Assembly: GCF_001613795.1 (NCBI RefSeq)
Contig: NZ_LPVZ01000001.1
Coordinates: forward strand, 85,911-149,910
Direction of reading: 5' to 3'
DNA length: 64,000 nucleotides
Origin: Thalassospira sp. MCCC 1A01148
Lineage (GTDB): Bacteria; Pseudomonadota; Alphaproteobacteria; Rhodospirillales; Thalassospiraceae
The position numbers and the translations under genes are program-made. Numbering within the stretch: the first letter of the stretch is position 1; every line of letters begins with the position of its first letter. Of this stretch, positions 15,890 through 25,424 are shown piece by piece. The notes beneath the pieces are model-generated. The model had not been told where the DNA came from, made no database searches, and saw only the letters and a list, made by a program, of their open reading frames with translations.

Positions 15890-17029
15890 TCAGTCGTAGA
15901 AACCTGACAGGATTTCCGCATAGATCTTCACAAGGTTTTCGATGTCATCGACCATGGCGTGTTCATCGACCTTGTGCATGCTTTGCCCGACCAGACCGAA
16001 TTCAGCGACCTCGGTGTATTTCTGAATGAAGCGCGCATCGGATGTGCCGCCCGTCGTGCTCATTTCCGGGCGTTTGCCGGTAACCTTTTCCGAAGCATCG
16101 GCAATCAGGCTTGCGAGTTTGCCCGGCGTGGACAGGAACGCCTCGCCAGAAATCTTGACCCTGAGATCGTGCGCACCGGCATGCTCGGCACAGACATCCT
16201 CAATCCATTTTTTAAGATCCGCACCCTTGTGCTGATCGTTAAAGCGGATGTTGAACGCGGCGCTGACCTTGGCGGGCACCACATTGGTTGCGGTATTGCC
16301 CGCATCGACGGTGGTGATTTCAAGATTGCTGGGCTGGAAATGATCGGTGCCCTGATCAAGTTCACGCGAATTAAGCACATCCAGCGTCTTGATCATGCGC
16401 GGAACCGGATTGTCCGCCAGATGCGGATAGGCGACGTGGCCCTGTGCGCCATAAACCGTCAGCCAGCCGGTGATGGAGCCACGGCGGCCAACCTTCATCA
16501 TCTCGCCCAGATATTTCGGGTTGGTCGGTTCGCCCACCAGACAGGCGTCAAATTTTTCGCCCTGCTGATCACACCATTCGACCAGCTTGACCGTGCCGTT
16601 GATCGCGTCGGCTTCTTCGTCACCGGTGATCAGGAACGAGATGCTTTCATCAAAATCCGGATTGGCAGCAAGAAAGGCGTCAACGCCGCCAACAAAGCAG
16701 GCGATACCGGTTTTCATATCAACCGCACCCCGGCCAAACAGACGGCCGTCTTTGACTTCGCCACCGAACGGATCAACCGTCCATGCGCCAGCATCGCCAG
16801 CCGGGACGACATCCGTATGCCCGGCAAAACAGAAATTGCGGCCCTTGGTCCCAAGACGGGCATAAAGGTTGTCGATCGCGTCACTGCCATCACCGTCAAA
16901 GACCTTGCGCGTGCAATCAAAGCCGCGTGCCTCAAGCGCCTTTTGCAACACATCAAGCGCGCCTTCATCGGCAGGTGTTACCGACGGGCAGCGGATCAGG
17001 GATTGTGCAAGTTCAAGGGCGGTCGACAT
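15890..17029 (-). CDS. dapE: Succinyl-diaminopimelate desuccinylase
   Basis: A 379-residue M20 metallopeptidase-type enzyme. Zinc-ligand motifs are visible: FAGHTDVVPAGD (about 68-79), RGAVDMKTGIA (about 98-108) and GDEEADAINGT (about 133-143); TGGTSDARFI lies near the C-terminus. It releases succinate from N-succinyl-LL-diaminopimelate in lysine and peptidoglycan synthesis. The ATG at 17029 has AGAGAG upstream; a GTG at 17035 is an alternative. It follows dapD on the same strand but a terminator and a palindrome lie between them. It overlaps nothing and ends one base after the TetR gene. Confidence 0.96.
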   Translation of the reverse strand: MSTALELAQSLIRCPSVTPADEGALDVLQKALEARGFDCTRKVFDGDGSDAIDNLYARLGTKGRNFCFAGHTDVVPAGDAGAWTVDPFGGEVKDGRLFGRGAVDMKTGIACFVGGVDAFLAANPDFDESISFLITGDEEADAINGTVKLVEWCDQQGEKFDACLVGEPTNPKYLGEMMKVGRRGSITGWLTVYGAQGHVAYPHLADNPVPRMIKTLDVLNSRELDQGTDHFQPSNLEITTVDAGNTATNVVPAKVSAAFNIRFNDQHKGADLKKWIEDVCAEHAGAHDLRVKISGEAFLSTPGKLASLIADASEKVTGKRPEMSTTGGTSDARFIQKYTEVAEFGLVGQSMHKVDEHAMVDDIENLVKIYAEILSGFYD

Positions 17030-17087
17030 TGGCACTCTCTTGGTCTTTGGGTGTTAGGCAGTAATAGGAATTTTAGCCTATTTTATA

Positions 17088-17103
17088 TGTTTCATGTGAA
17101 ACA
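17088..17103. other. parS-like centromere site
   Basis: TGTTTCATGTGAAACA is a perfect 16-bp palindrome except at its two central base steps and matches the conserved chromosomal ParB site TGTTTCACGTGAAACA at 15 of 16 positions. Symmetry extends outward to a 22-bp palindrome at 17085-17106 with arms ATATGTTTCA and TGAAACATAT. It lies in the dapD-dapE spacer. ParB binding is inferred from the match. Confidence 0.65.
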
Positions 17104-17123
17104 TATCAGGAACAAATATACAT

Positions 17124-17157
17124 TAAGGGGCGAAACAGCCATCCGTTTCGCCCCTTA
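17124..17157 (-). terminator. Intrinsic terminator after dapD
   Basis: Perfect 13-bp arms TAAGGGGCGAAAC and GTTTCGCCCCTTA (17124-17136 with 17145-17157) with an 8-base loop, 28 bases beyond the dapD stop. The minus strand continues into an A/T-rich stretch. This makes dapD and dapE separate units. Confidence 0.75.
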
Positions 17158-17184
17158 TATCATGATCACATTGCGTGTCGCAGA

Positions 17185-18030
17185 TCAGTCGCGCAGCAGT
17201 TCGTTGATCGAGGTTTTCGAGCGGGTCTTTTCATCAACACGTTTGATGATGACCGCGCAATACAGGCTCGGCCCCGGGGTGCCATCGGGAAGCGGCTTGC
17301 CCGGAATGCTGCCCGGAACGACCACGGAATATGCCGGAACGCGACCGACAAAGGTCTCGCCGGTGGTGCGGTCGATGATTTTGGTCGATGCGCCGATGAA
17401 GACACCCATCGAAATGACAGCACCTTCTTCGACAATCACACCTTCAACGATTTCCGAACGCGCCCCGATGAAAGCATTGTCTTCGATGATGACCGGACCG
17501 GCCTGAAGCGGCTCAAGCACGCCACCGATACCCGCACCACCCGACAGGTGAACGTTCTTGCCGATCTGTGCGCAGGAACCAACAGTCGCCCAGGTGTCGA
17601 CCATGACGCCGGTATCAACATAGGCGCCCAGGTTCACAAAGGACGGCATCAAAACGGTGCCCGGTGCGACATAGGCCGAGCGGCGCACGATGCTGCCTGG
17701 GACCGCGCGGAAACCGGCTTCCTTGAATTGGGCATCGCCCCAACCTTCGAACTTGGACGGGACCTTGTCCCACCAGTTGGTGTTTTCGCCCGGACCGCCT
17801 GCGATGGTGGTCATGTCATTGAGGCGGAACGACAGCAGAACTGCCTTTTTCGCCCACTGATTGACGACCCATTTGCCATCAACCTTTTCGGCAACGCGCA
17901 GTTCGCCGGAATCCATCGCGCGAAGCGATTGTTCAACAGCTTTGCGGATTTCGCCCTGGGTGGCGGAATTGATTTCGTCGCGGTTTTCCCAGGCGACGTT
18001 GATCACGCCTTCAAGCTCTGTCTTGTTCAT
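17185..18030 (-). CDS. dapD: Tetrahydrodipicolinate N-succinyltransferase
   Basis: A 281-residue left-handed beta-helix acyltransferase. N-terminal [29 protein letters not shown] and hexapeptide-repeat motifs such as [28 protein letters not shown] in the middle mark DapD. It succinylates tetrahydrodipicolinate in lysine/diaminopimelate synthesis. The ATG at 18030 has AAGGA about ten bases upstream and fits the E. coli start; a TTG at 18057 would add nine residues. Confidence 0.96.
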   Translation of the reverse strand: MNKTELEGVINVAWENRDEINSATQGEIRKAVEQSLRAMDSGELRVAEKVDGKWVVNQWAKKAVLLSFRLNDMTTIAGGPGENTNWWDKVPSKFEGWGDAQFKEAGFRAVPGSIVRRSAYVAPGTVLMPSFVNLGAYVDTGVMVDTWATVGSCAQIGKNVHLSGGAGIGGVLEPLQAGPVIIEDNAFIGARSEIVEGVIVEEGAVISMGVFIGASTKIIDRTTGETFVGRVPAYSVVVPGSIPGKPLPDGTPGPSLYCAVIIKRVDEKTRSKTSINELLRD

Positions 18031-18278
18031 GTTTCGAAGGTCCTTGCGGTCAGCCAAAATTGCGTCGGCGGAGAATGGTCAAAGCCGACCTTGAAGTCAA
18101 CTCCGCCAGTTTACGTAGAAATGCCTGTTTAAGGCAGATTTCCGTTCCTGATCCCTGTTTTGCCCGTCTATCCCGTCCAATGGGCGCGATAGAAATAAAC
18201 GATCAGAAGGCCAAGCTCAATCCTGGAACGATGACAAATCGGCCAAGTCGGCAATTTGATCCGCCAGGGGCATCCGCG

Positions 18279-18974
18279 TCAGGCGCCTTTGGACAATCCA
18301 CGCAAGAAGTCGACAAGATCATCCGTTTCATGATCAATGCGCGGATCATCGCGCCCATCCTGTGCCCATTCGATATCGGTATGCACCCAGACGGTCGTCA
18401 TACCCATATCCTTGGCAGGCAGCAGGTTTTTGGCCATGTCTTCGAAATAGACAGCCCGGGTCGGATCAATGCCATCGCGCGCCAAAAGCCGGTCATAGGG
18501 TTCCTGCTTTGGCTTGGGGATATAATTGGCATCGACAATGTCAAAGATGGTTTCGAAATGATCTGAAATGCCCAAGCGGTCCATCACCCGTTCGGCATGG
18601 CCACGCGATGCATTGGTAAAGATCAGTTTTCGGCCCGGAAGATCATCAAGTGCAGTTGCCAAATCCGGTGCCGGTGACACCACCGACAGATCAATGTCAT
18701 GGACCTTGGCCAGATAATCAGCCGGATCAACTTCATGTTCGCTCATCAGGCCGCGTAAGGTGGTGCCATAGCGATGGAAATAGTCCTTTTGCACCCGATA
18801 GGCTTCGCTGGCTTCAAGCTTCAGCGCATCGCGGACATACTGTCCAATCAGATCAGAAACCTGCGAAAACAGATTGCAGGCCGCCGGATAAAGCGTGTTG
18901 TCGAGATCAAAGATCAGCACGCTGTCATCATTAAGGCGGGGCAGTGCGGATGTGCGTTTCGGGGCGGTGGTCAT
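18279..18974 (-). CDS. HAD-family hydrolase, pyrimidine 5'-nucleotidase type
   Basis: A 231-residue HAD protein with motif I DLDNTLYP (about 23-30; nucleophile Asp and acid Asp), motif II LIFTNAS (about 116-122), the motif III Lys in PKPKQEPYD and motif IV VYFEDMAKNL. The cap and the NLYNTLYP-type start resemble yeast Sdt1/Phm8-like pyrimidine 5'-nucleotidases, widely found beside dap genes in alphaproteobacteria. Substrate is inferred from family. It is separated from dapD by about 250 bases. Confidence 0.88.
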   Translation of the reverse strand: MTTAPKRTSALPRLNDDSVLIFDLDNTLYPAACNLFSQVSDLIGQYVRDALKLEASEAYRVQKDYFHRYGTTLRGLMSEHEVDPADYLAKVHDIDLSVVSPAPDLATALDDLPGRKLIFTNASRGHAERVMDRLGISDHFETIFDIVDANYIPKPKQEPYDRLLARDGIDPTRAVYFEDMAKNLLPAKDMGMTTVWVHTDIEWAQDGRDDPRIDHETDDLVDFLRGLSKGA

Positions 18975-19391
18975 GAACGGGGCCTTCCACAGTATGCATA
19001 GGTCGATGACGGGTCAGGGCGCCGACATTTGTAAGCGATCCTTACGGTCTTGCAAACCATCAGGATCACTCATTGACGTGTTCATGCATTCTGACATTGC
19101 GTCGGTGGGTATGTGCCACGCCGAGATATGGCCGCAGGGGTTTAAATTTTCCCGCAAGACCAAACATATAGAGTGCTTTTGGCCGGTCCGATGTCCGGGA
19201 CGTTGGTGCGTGAAATCGTGCGTCCGGTTTGACCGGTCTTGTTTGTCTGAAGAGGTTTTCGGCTTTTTGTAAAACCATTGTTAATCAGGATCGGTTGATG
19301 ATTGGCAAAAGACACAAAGAAAATCAGGACGGTTTCCGTGTTCGGGGGAAGGGGAAATTGTCTTTAGATCCAGGCAGTGTGAGAGGGTGCG
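18975..19391. other. 417-base spacer with no recognised gene
   Basis: Divergent spacer between the HAD gene and the EAL-domain gene. It must hold both promoters. I see no reading frame with a ribosome site, no convincing RNA and no strong terminator in it. A GAGAGG ribosome site at its right end serves the EAL gene. Confidence 0.5.
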
Positions 19392-21074
19392 TTGGATAAA
19401 CTTATAAAAGCTCGGACAACCGAACTTCGAAATGAAAGAAACCGTTTTGCGGCTTTGGCCTTTGTCTGGGGGGACCTTCTTCTTGAGCTGGACGGCGATC
19501 TGAAGATTGTTTTTGCCTCTGGCGCATCAGACGGCATTCTTGGTCAGCAACCACAGGACCTGGCGGGCAAACCGTTTACCGGGTTTTTGTCAAAGCAGTT
19601 CAGGCCACTGGTAACCGAAATGTTGCAGGTCGCACGTCGACGCGGGCGGATGGATAACATTCAGGTGCGGTTTAACCAGCAAGGCGAATTGTTAAGCCCG
19701 CCCGTTTCCATGAGCGGCTATTTCCTGCCGGATCTTGGCGATCATTTCTTTGTCGCATTGCGTGTGACGATCAATGCGCTGTCACCCGATATTGCCGCCA
19801 CCCTTCAGCGCGACAACGCCACGGGGCTTCTGGATGAGGAAAGCCTGTCAAAGGTCGTCACGGAACGGTTGATGGCGCGCCGTGAAACCGGGATCGAGCA
19901 CAAATTTACCCTGATGACCCTGAATGCGTTTGATCCGCTATGCGCGCGGATGAAACAGATCGAACAGGCTGAAATGATGGCCAGCGTCGGTGCCTTTTTG
20001 CGTGCCCATTCGGTCGCGGGCGACACGGCCGGGCGACTGGGGACTGAACAATTTGGCATGTTGCATCGCGCCGATGTGCCGATTGGCGATCTTGAAAAAC
20101 GGATCGGGGAATGCATTCGTGATGCCGATCCGGCAGGGGTGGGTGTCGATGTCAGTTCGACAGTGACCGATTTTACAACAGAGATTATTCCACCTGGCGA
20201 TCTGGCGCGGGGTGTTTTGTACTCGATCCGGCGATTCTGTGACCGTCAGGAACACAGTTTTACCTTCTCGCGGTTGATGGGGCAGGCCGACAATCTGGTC
20301 AACAACACTTTTTCCGCGATGCAGGATTTCGGCATGCGGGTCGATCAACTGAAGTTCGATACGGTCTATCAGCCGATCGTGCGCCTGCCGACAGCCGAGA
20401 TCCACCATTTCGAGGTTCTGGTGCGGTTCTATGATGATGACGGCAATCTGATCCCGACTGAACAGCTGATTACCTTTGCCGAACAGGTCAATATGGTCCA
20501 CCGTCTTGATCTGGCGATGTTGCGCAGAAACATCAAATGGATCAGATCACAACTTGATGAGGGTATTACAGTTCGGGTTGCCGTGAATATTTCCGGTCAT
20601 TCAATTGAAAACCCGGATTTCTGCCGGTCTGTGATCGCGCTTTTTGAACGGAATCGCGACGCCCTTGGTCAATTGATGCTTGAGGTTACTGAAACAGCCG
20701 AAATCAACGACATCGATACCGCGGCGAAGTGGATAAGCCGTTTCCGAGAGTTCGGTGTTGAAATCTGTCTGGATGATTTCGGCACTGGCGCGTCGAACTT
20801 CCGCTATCTGAGTGCGATGGATATTGATTATGTGAAGATTGATGGTGAATCGATCCGCCAATCGACCAAGACAGCCAAGGGATTGGCGTTCCTGCGGTCA
20901 CTGGTCGAGTTATGCCACGAGATCAATGTCGAAGTGGTCGCTGAAATGATCGAAACCGACAAGATGCGCGAGCTGGTTACCAAGGCCGGGTTTGATTATG
21001 CCCAAGGGTATCTTTTCGGAAAGCCCGAAGCCGATATCACACTTTACTGGCGCGATGCAGCTGCCCGACGTTGA
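19392..21074 (+). CDS. PAS / degenerate GGDEF / EAL domain protein
   Basis: A 560-residue signalling protein starting at TTG, just after an in-frame stop, with GAGAGG upstream. Order: short N-terminus, PAS-like domain (about 15-130), a GGDEF-like domain whose signature is GTEQF (about 217), so probably not a cyclase, and an EAL domain (about 320-555). EAL residues look intact: Glu341 in FEVLVR, Asn in VNISGHS, Glu in LEVTET, the Asp pair in DDFGTG, Lys in YVKIDG and Gln in AQGYLFGKP. It is therefore a likely cyclic-di-GMP phosphodiesterase, cytosolic since no membrane helix is seen. Confidence 0.88.
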   Translation: MDKLIKARTTELRNERNRFAALAFVWGDLLLELDGDLKIVFASGASDGILGQQPQDLAGKPFTGFLSKQFRPLVTEMLQVARRRGRMDNIQVRFNQQGELLSPPVSMSGYFLPDLGDHFFVALRVTINALSPDIAATLQRDNATGLLDEESLSKVVTERLMARRETGIEHKFTLMTLNAFDPLCARMKQIEQAEMMASVGAFLRAHSVAGDTAGRLGTEQFGMLHRADVPIGDLEKRIGECIRDADPAGVGVDVSSTVTDFTTEIIPPGDLARGVLYSIRRFCDRQEHSFTFSRLMGQADNLVNNTFSAMQDFGMRVDQLKFDTVYQPIVRLPTAEIHHFEVLVRFYDDDGNLIPTEQLITFAEQVNMVHRLDLAMLRRNIKWIRSQLDEGITVRVAVNISGHSIENPDFCRSVIALFERNRDALGQLMLEVTETAEINDIDTAAKWISRFREFGVEICLDDFGTGASNFRYLSAMDIDYVKIDGESIRQSTKTAKGLAFLRSLVELCHEINVEVVAEMIETDKMRELVTKAGFDYAQGYLFGKPEADITLYWRDAAARR

Positions 21075-21175
21075 CGCACGGGGGTGACGCACAGGGTTGA
21101 AGCCGGGCTTTGGATTGTTTGGGGCCACGGGCGCAAGCGTTTTTGGTTAATGCCCAAGGTCTGGACCGGGTGTGA

Positions 21176-22051
21176 TCAGTCTTGTAGTGGCGGGCCGTCT
21201 TTGCGGGTCACCCCGTACTTTGCGAGGATGCTGTCAAACAATCCATTCTCACGAATGGTGGTCAGGCCGGTATTGAGTTCGTTAAGCAGTGCTGCTGGAT
21301 TTTTAGCATTGCGCGAAATGCAGGAATAATAGGGATTGTTGGAAATTATCTTGTCTTGAATAGACTTGATTCCGGGAAGCTGCCGGTCTGGATTGCGCAA
21401 TTCGTGATCCATGGGGGCCTTGTAACTCAGGGCCACGTCCAGCCGGCGTGAAAGCAACATATCAATCAGTGTGGCTTCACTGTTGACCAGCAGCACATCC
21501 AGTCCGGCGTCACGTGCGGATGCCTCAAGGCTATAGCCGTTGACGATGCCAACGGTCATGTCCTGGGCGTCCTTGATTTCCTCAAGCGTTTTCAGGTTGT
21601 TGGTTCCGACGGCATAGAATGCCACCCGGACATGTCCCAGCAAATTGGAATAGAAAAACTCATCTTCACGTTCGGGCAGGTAGCTGCATGAACACAGTCC
21701 ATCAACCTGACCGCTGTTGGCCATGAAATACGCCCGCCGCCACGGATAGAACGGTGTAATCAGGGTAATGTTACGTGTGGCAAAGGCAGCACGCAAAATC
21801 TCGACATCATAGCCTGGCTTGGCTGGATCCTCGCCGATTTTGGATGGCGGAAACGGATTACAGGCAAGCGTAACGGTGTCTTGATTGCCGGGCGGAGAGA
21901 TCAGTGTATTTTGCGCAGCGACCGGCGCTGCCCCATAGAAATACAGGAACAGTGCAAGACAGGCCGGGAAAAGCGAAAGGCGCAATACTACGTCCACGTC
22001 GGCCAGAAGGCGACGCGAGAAAAGGTATGGGATAGAAGCAGCCCTTTTCAT
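21176..22051 (-). CDS. Periplasmic solute-binding-like protein (SBP family 3)
   Basis: A 291-residue exported protein. A long N-terminus leads into the hydrophobic core FPACLALFLYFYGAAPVAAQ, with cleavage probable near residue 47. The mature part begins VTLACNPFPPSKIGED, then GYDVEILRAAFATRN, as in amino-acid-type binding proteins. It lacks a neighbouring permease. It is convergent with the EAL gene by about 100 bases. A role as a receptor or an orphan binding protein cannot be separated by sequence. Confidence 0.82.
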   Translation of the reverse strand: MKRAASIPYLFSRRLLADVDVVLRLSLFPACLALFLYFYGAAPVAAQNTLISPPGNQDTVTLACNPFPPSKIGEDPAKPGYDVEILRAAFATRNITLITPFYPWRRAYFMANSGQVDGLCSCSYLPEREDEFFYSNLLGHVRVAFYAVGTNNLKTLEEIKDAQDMTVGIVNGYSLEASARDAGLDVLLVNSEATLIDMLLSRRLDVALSYKAPMDHELRNPDRQLPGIKSIQDKIISNNPYYSCISRNAKNPAALLNELNTGLTTIRENGLFDSILAKYGVTRKDGPPLQD

Positions 22052-22169
22052 CTCGACTACGCTTTAATTGTTCCAAATTCTATAGCGAGATCAAAATACT
22101 AACAGGTTTATCGCCAATTGTGCGAACGGAATCTCGCACCGCAATCAAACGGTGGCACCGGGGCCAAAG

Positions 22170-22200
22170 AAAAAGGCCGGTGACAAGCACCGGCCTTTTT
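22170..22200 (-). terminator. Intrinsic terminator of pckA
   Basis: Perfect 13-bp arms AAAAAGGCCGGTG and CACCGGCCTTTTT (22170-22182 with 22188-22200) with a five-base loop. A and T tracts on both sides allow termination in both directions. It lies 18 bases past the pckA stop. Confidence 0.85.
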
Positions 22201-22218
22201 GCAGATTGACGCCTGATA

Positions 22219-23844
22219 TTATTCGGCGGCTTTTACTTCGGCACTGCTGCGAATTGCAGCGGCGCGTACACCGTCGTCAACATGTTCTTCGAACTTCGCG
22301 AAGTTCTTTTCGAACAGGCCAGTCAGGTTTGCTGCGGCCTTGTCATAGGCGGCTTTGTCCTTCCAGCTTTCGCGCGGGTTAAGCACGTCTGCCGGAATGT
22401 TGCCGCACGCCGTCGGATATTCCAGACCGAAGAACGGGTCGGTTGCGAATTCGGCATTTTCGAGATCACCATTCAGTGCTGCATTCAGCAGACCACGGGT
22501 GTAAGCGATCTTCATGCGCGAACCAACGCCATAGCCGCCACCGGACCAGCCGGTGTTGACAAGCCAGCAATTGGCTTCGTGCTTTTCCATCATTTCGCCA
22601 AGCAGCTTGGCATAGACCGACGGATGACGCGGCATGAACGGCGCACCAAAGCAGGCAGAGAAGGCCGCAGTCGGTTCCTTGACACCTTTTTCGGTACCGG
22701 CAACTTTTGCGGTATAGCCCGACAGGAAGTGATACATCGCCTGTGCCGAGGACAGTTTTGCAATCGGGGGCAGAACCCCGAACGCATCACAGGTCAGCAT
22801 GATGATGTTTTTCGGATGGTTGCCACGGCCGTCTTCCGATGCATTCGGAATGAATTCGATCGGATAGGAAGAGCGGGTGTTTTCGGTGTGACGGGCATCG
22901 TCGAGATCAAGCTCGCGCGACTGCTTGTTCATCACAACGTTTTCAAGCACGGTTCCGAAACGCTCGGTCGTGGCATGAATTTCCGGTTCGGCTTCTTTGG
23001 AAAGCTTGATGACTTTCGCATAGCAGCCGCCTTCGAAGTTAAACACGCCATCTTCGCCCCAGCCATGTTCGTCATCACCGATCAGGGTGCGCGACGCATC
23101 GGCAGAAAGGGTGGTTTTACCCGTGCCCGACAGGCCAAAGAAGATGGCGGTGTCGCCGTCCTTGCCCATATTGGCCGAGCAATGCATCGGCATGACGCCC
23201 TTGGCCGGCAGGATGTGGTTAAGAACCGAGAAGATCGACTTCTTCATTTCACCGGCATACCAAGTGCCGCCAATGATAACCATTTTGCGTTCGAAGCTGA
23301 CCATCACGAAGACGTCGGAGCGGGTGCCGTCGACTTCCGGATCCGCCTGAAGGCCCGGTGCATGAAGAATGGTGAATTCTGGCGAGAAGTCGCGCAGTTC
23401 CTCTTTTTGCGGCTGGATAAACATGTTCCGCGCAAAAAGGTTATGCCATGCATTTTCGTTGATCACACGTACCGGCAGGCGGAAACGCGGATCGGAACCG
23501 GCAAAGCAATCCTGAACGAACAGCTCGGTGCCCTGGAAATATGCGCGCACTTTCTGATACAGGCGCTCAAATACGTCCGGGCTGACCGGGCGGTTTACAT
23601 CGCCCCAGTCAATATCTGCCTTGGTGCTTTCTTCTTCGACGATGAAGCGATCCAGCGGGGAACGGCCGGTATGTTCGCCGGTCAGGGCGACAAAGGCACC
23701 GCCTTTGGCGATTTTACCTTCGTTGCGACGGATCGCATGTTCATAAAGGCCGGCAGCGTCGAGGTTCCAGTGAACGGCGCCAAGGTTTTTGAGGCCATGA
23801 GTTTCAAGGCCTACACGGCTGACAACGGGTCCTGATTGCAGCAC
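22219..23844 (-). CDS. pckA: Phosphoenolpyruvate carboxykinase (ATP)
   Basis: A GTG at 23844 with AGGAGA five bases upstream is the best start (541 residues, normal for PckA); the longer in-frame reading adds 25 unrelated residues. The P-loop [11 protein letters not shown], the metal-binding GDDEHGW, and the PEP-site motif [13 protein letters not shown] confirm the ATP-type enzyme. It decarboxylates oxaloacetate to PEP, the first step of gluconeogenesis, which suits an organism growing on organic and aromatic acids. A long 220-base leader precedes it. Confidence 0.96.
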   Translation of the reverse strand: MLQSGPVVSRVGLETHGLKNLGAVHWNLDAAGLYEHAIRRNEGKIAKGGAFVALTGEHTGRSPLDRFIVEEESTKADIDWGDVNRPVSPDVFERLYQKVRAYFQGTELFVQDCFAGSDPRFRLPVRVINENAWHNLFARNMFIQPQKEELRDFSPEFTILHAPGLQADPEVDGTRSDVFVMVSFERKMVIIGGTWYAGEMKKSIFSVLNHILPAKGVMPMHCSANMGKDGDTAIFFGLSGTGKTTLSADASRTLIGDDEHGWGEDGVFNFEGGCYAKVIKLSKEAEPEIHATTERFGTVLENVVMNKQSRELDLDDARHTENTRSSYPIEFIPNASEDGRGNHPKNIIMLTCDAFGVLPPIAKLSSAQAMYHFLSGYTAKVAGTEKGVKEPTAAFSACFGAPFMPRHPSVYAKLLGEMMEKHEANCWLVNTGWSGGGYGVGSRMKIAYTRGLLNAALNGDLENAEFATDPFFGLEYPTACGNIPADVLNPRESWKDKAAYDKAAANLTGLFEKNFAKFEEHVDDGVRAAAIRSSAEVKAAE

Positions 23845-23984
23845 GAATCTCTCCTGGTGGGAATTAAAAGAGCTGGGGGTTAATGTCCTATTCCACACAA
23901 CAAATTGTGGGTAATTCATTGCGTTGAGACATATTGTTACAAAGGTGTCTTAAAAGCAACCGCTCCTTTTGCCTAATACCTAGG

Positions 23985-24000
23985 AAAACGTAAGCGTTTT
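23985..24000. promoter_or_regulatory. Inverted repeat upstream of pckA
   Basis: AAAACG and CGTTTT (23985-23990 and 23995-24000) flank TAAG, about 140 bases before the pckA start. It may be an operator for pckA. The two arms are short, so the call is tentative. Confidence 0.3.
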
Positions 24001-24064
24001 TGCGTTTGCGAAAATTACCTTTTCAGGGTCGCGGGTTTAATGTTCGGAATGCAAATAGTCCGAT

Positions 24065-24817
24065 TTATGCGCGTGATTTTTTGCACATTTCGACCAAAAT
24101 ATCGCGTGCGTCACCCGGAGTCCGGATCGGTGCGGGGAAGTCGATTCTGAGCATGTCGGGATTGCCTGTCTTGGCGGTCAAAACCATGCCGTCGCAATCA
24201 ATCGCATGCATCTTCCATCCCGTGTTCGGGTCGGCGTTGCTGAAATGCCCGACGATGTCGCAAAGTGCATCAAGATGATCAGCATTCATATGGGCAACGA
24301 TATCGTCATGCCCGTCAGTCAGTGCCTGACAGTCCGGCAGGATCAGTTTATCGCCAGGCAGGCGGCGTTGTTTGCCAAATCCGCCAACCCAGTAGGCTGC
24401 ATCGACAGAAACCCGATAGAACCCGAAATCGGCAAAGTCGGCATACTGGGCAGCATCCGGATTGGCGCGCAGATAGCACGCGCGAATTGCCGGGGCATCA
24501 TCACGCACAGCACGCCCAAATACGGTCAGACGTGCCGTATCCGTTTCAATCATCGCAGCCCCGTCTGCCAAAGTTGGCGGCGGGGTAAACAAAAGGGAAA
24601 CCCGGTCGTCGGCCAGAATGTGACGGGTGTGATCTGCCAGTTCGGAAATCAGCAACAGCGGGGTGCCGTCGATGTAAATGGCCGGAACCACCATCGAGGT
24701 GACGGGCCAGCCGTCTTCGACCTGCTTGTGGCCAATTGCAATTGTTGCCAGGGTCGCGTGGTTTGCAGCGCGCATCAAATGACGCAGTGATGTTGCAGAA
24801 GCTGTGCTTTCTGACAT
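24065..24817 (-). CDS. HugZ-like / pyridoxamine 5'-phosphate oxidase-fold protein
   Basis: A 250-residue protein. The N-terminal split-barrel domain (about 5-150; ATLATIAIGHKQVEDGWPVTSMVVPAI, SELADHTRHILADDRVSLLF) is of the FMN-binding pyridoxamine oxidase type; the C-terminal part (about 170-248) is of the DUF2470 type with VAHMNADHLDALCDI. This architecture is that of HugZ-related heme-utilisation proteins. Whether it degrades heme is not shown. ATG 24817 is preferred, and an in-frame start at 24859 is possible. Confidence 0.85.
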   Translation of the reverse strand: MSESTASATSLRHLMRAANHATLATIAIGHKQVEDGWPVTSMVVPAIYIDGTPLLLISELADHTRHILADDRVSLLFTPPPTLADGAAMIETDTARLTVFGRAVRDDAPAIRACYLRANPDAAQYADFADFGFYRVSVDAAYWVGGFGKQRRLPGDKLILPDCQALTDGHDDIVAHMNADHLDALCDIVGHFSNADPNTGWKMHAIDCDGMVLTAKTGNPDMLRIDFPAPIRTPGDARDILVEMCKKSRA

Positions 24818-24902
24818 TCCCGGTTCCTTCTTTGTCTTATGGCAAACTAATTGCCGCAATCAGGTCGGGCAAGTGGTTGAAAGAAGAAGCACCGGCAGGG
24901 GA

Positions 24903-25091
24903 TCAGTCTTGACTGGACTTGGCGGGAGTGTTGGCCTTGCGCTTTTGCGCGCTGGCGATAACGCGCTTTTTGGCACCGTCGCTCATACTCATCCAGGCGC
25001 CGATTTCATCACCGGTGCGATAACACCCCATACAATGGCCCGCTTTCGGGTCGAGCACACAGGTGCCAATGCAAGGCGATTTGATGGGCAT
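24903..25091 (-). CDS. DUF1289 small zinc-finger-like protein
   Basis: A 62-residue protein. The start at 25091 gives MPIKSPCIGTCVLDPKAGHC, the typical DUF1289 beginning; the longer in-frame extension is unlike the family. The four-cysteine pattern CIGTCxnCMGCYR is clear, then a basic tail AKKRVIASAQKRK. Function unknown; family members are small cytosolic proteins. The only visible ribosome site (AGG) is weak. Confidence 0.82.
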   Translation of the reverse strand: MPIKSPCIGTCVLDPKAGHCMGCYRTGDEIGAWMSMSDGAKKRVIASAQKRKANTPAKSSQD

Positions 25092-25141
25092 GATGATGGG
25101 CCTATAACCGGAAAAACAGGATTTCAGCGCCATAAAAAGCA

Positions 25142-25187
25142 GTTTCGCGCGCAGCAATCAAGTGGGGGATCGTGCTGCGCGCGAAAC
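25142..25187 (-). terminator. Intrinsic terminator after csbD
   Basis: Perfect 15-bp arms GTTTCGCGCGCAGCA and TGCTGCGCGCGAAAC (25142-25156 with 25173-25187) with a 16-base loop. On the minus strand a T-rich run follows within a few bases. It sits about 40 bases past the csbD stop. Confidence 0.7.
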
Positions 25188-25226
25188 AAAATCGTTTATG
25201 GCCGTTTGTGGTCTAAACCTTGTCGG

Positions 25227-25424
25227 TTAGAGGCGATTGAACCATTCGCGGACCTGACGGTCAGCTTCTTCGCGTTCAATGCCATAAGCTTCCTGAATCC
25301 GGCCGACCAGTTTGTCTTGCTGGCCATCAATGGCATCGACATCATCGTCGGTCAGGCGACCCCATTGTTTTTTAATGTCACCGGTAAGCTGTTTCCAACG
25401 TCCTTCGATTTGGTCCCAATTCAT
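25227..25424 (-). CDS. CsbD-like stress protein
   Basis: A 65-residue protein beginning MNWDQIEGRWKQLTGDIKKQWG, the CsbD/YjbJ signature, and ending EADRQVREWFNRL. An AGGAGA ribosome site lies just before the ATG. CsbD proteins are small, charged, abundant under general stress and of unknown mechanism. It is divergent from the SpoU methyltransferase gene. Confidence 0.92.
   Translation of the reverse strand: MNWDQIEGRWKQLTGDIKKQWGRLTDDDVDAIDGQQDKLVGRIQEAYGIEREEADRQVREWFNRL

Noticed and set aside
15959..17506. A 515-codon open frame on the + strand across dapE and dapD
   Set aside because: It runs through two clear genes on the other strand and through the parS-like spacer; a frame opened by codon bias.
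22282..23835. A 517-codon open frame on the + strand opposite pckA
   Set aside because: It is the antisense of a strongly conserved enzyme; no ribosome site or family motif supports it.
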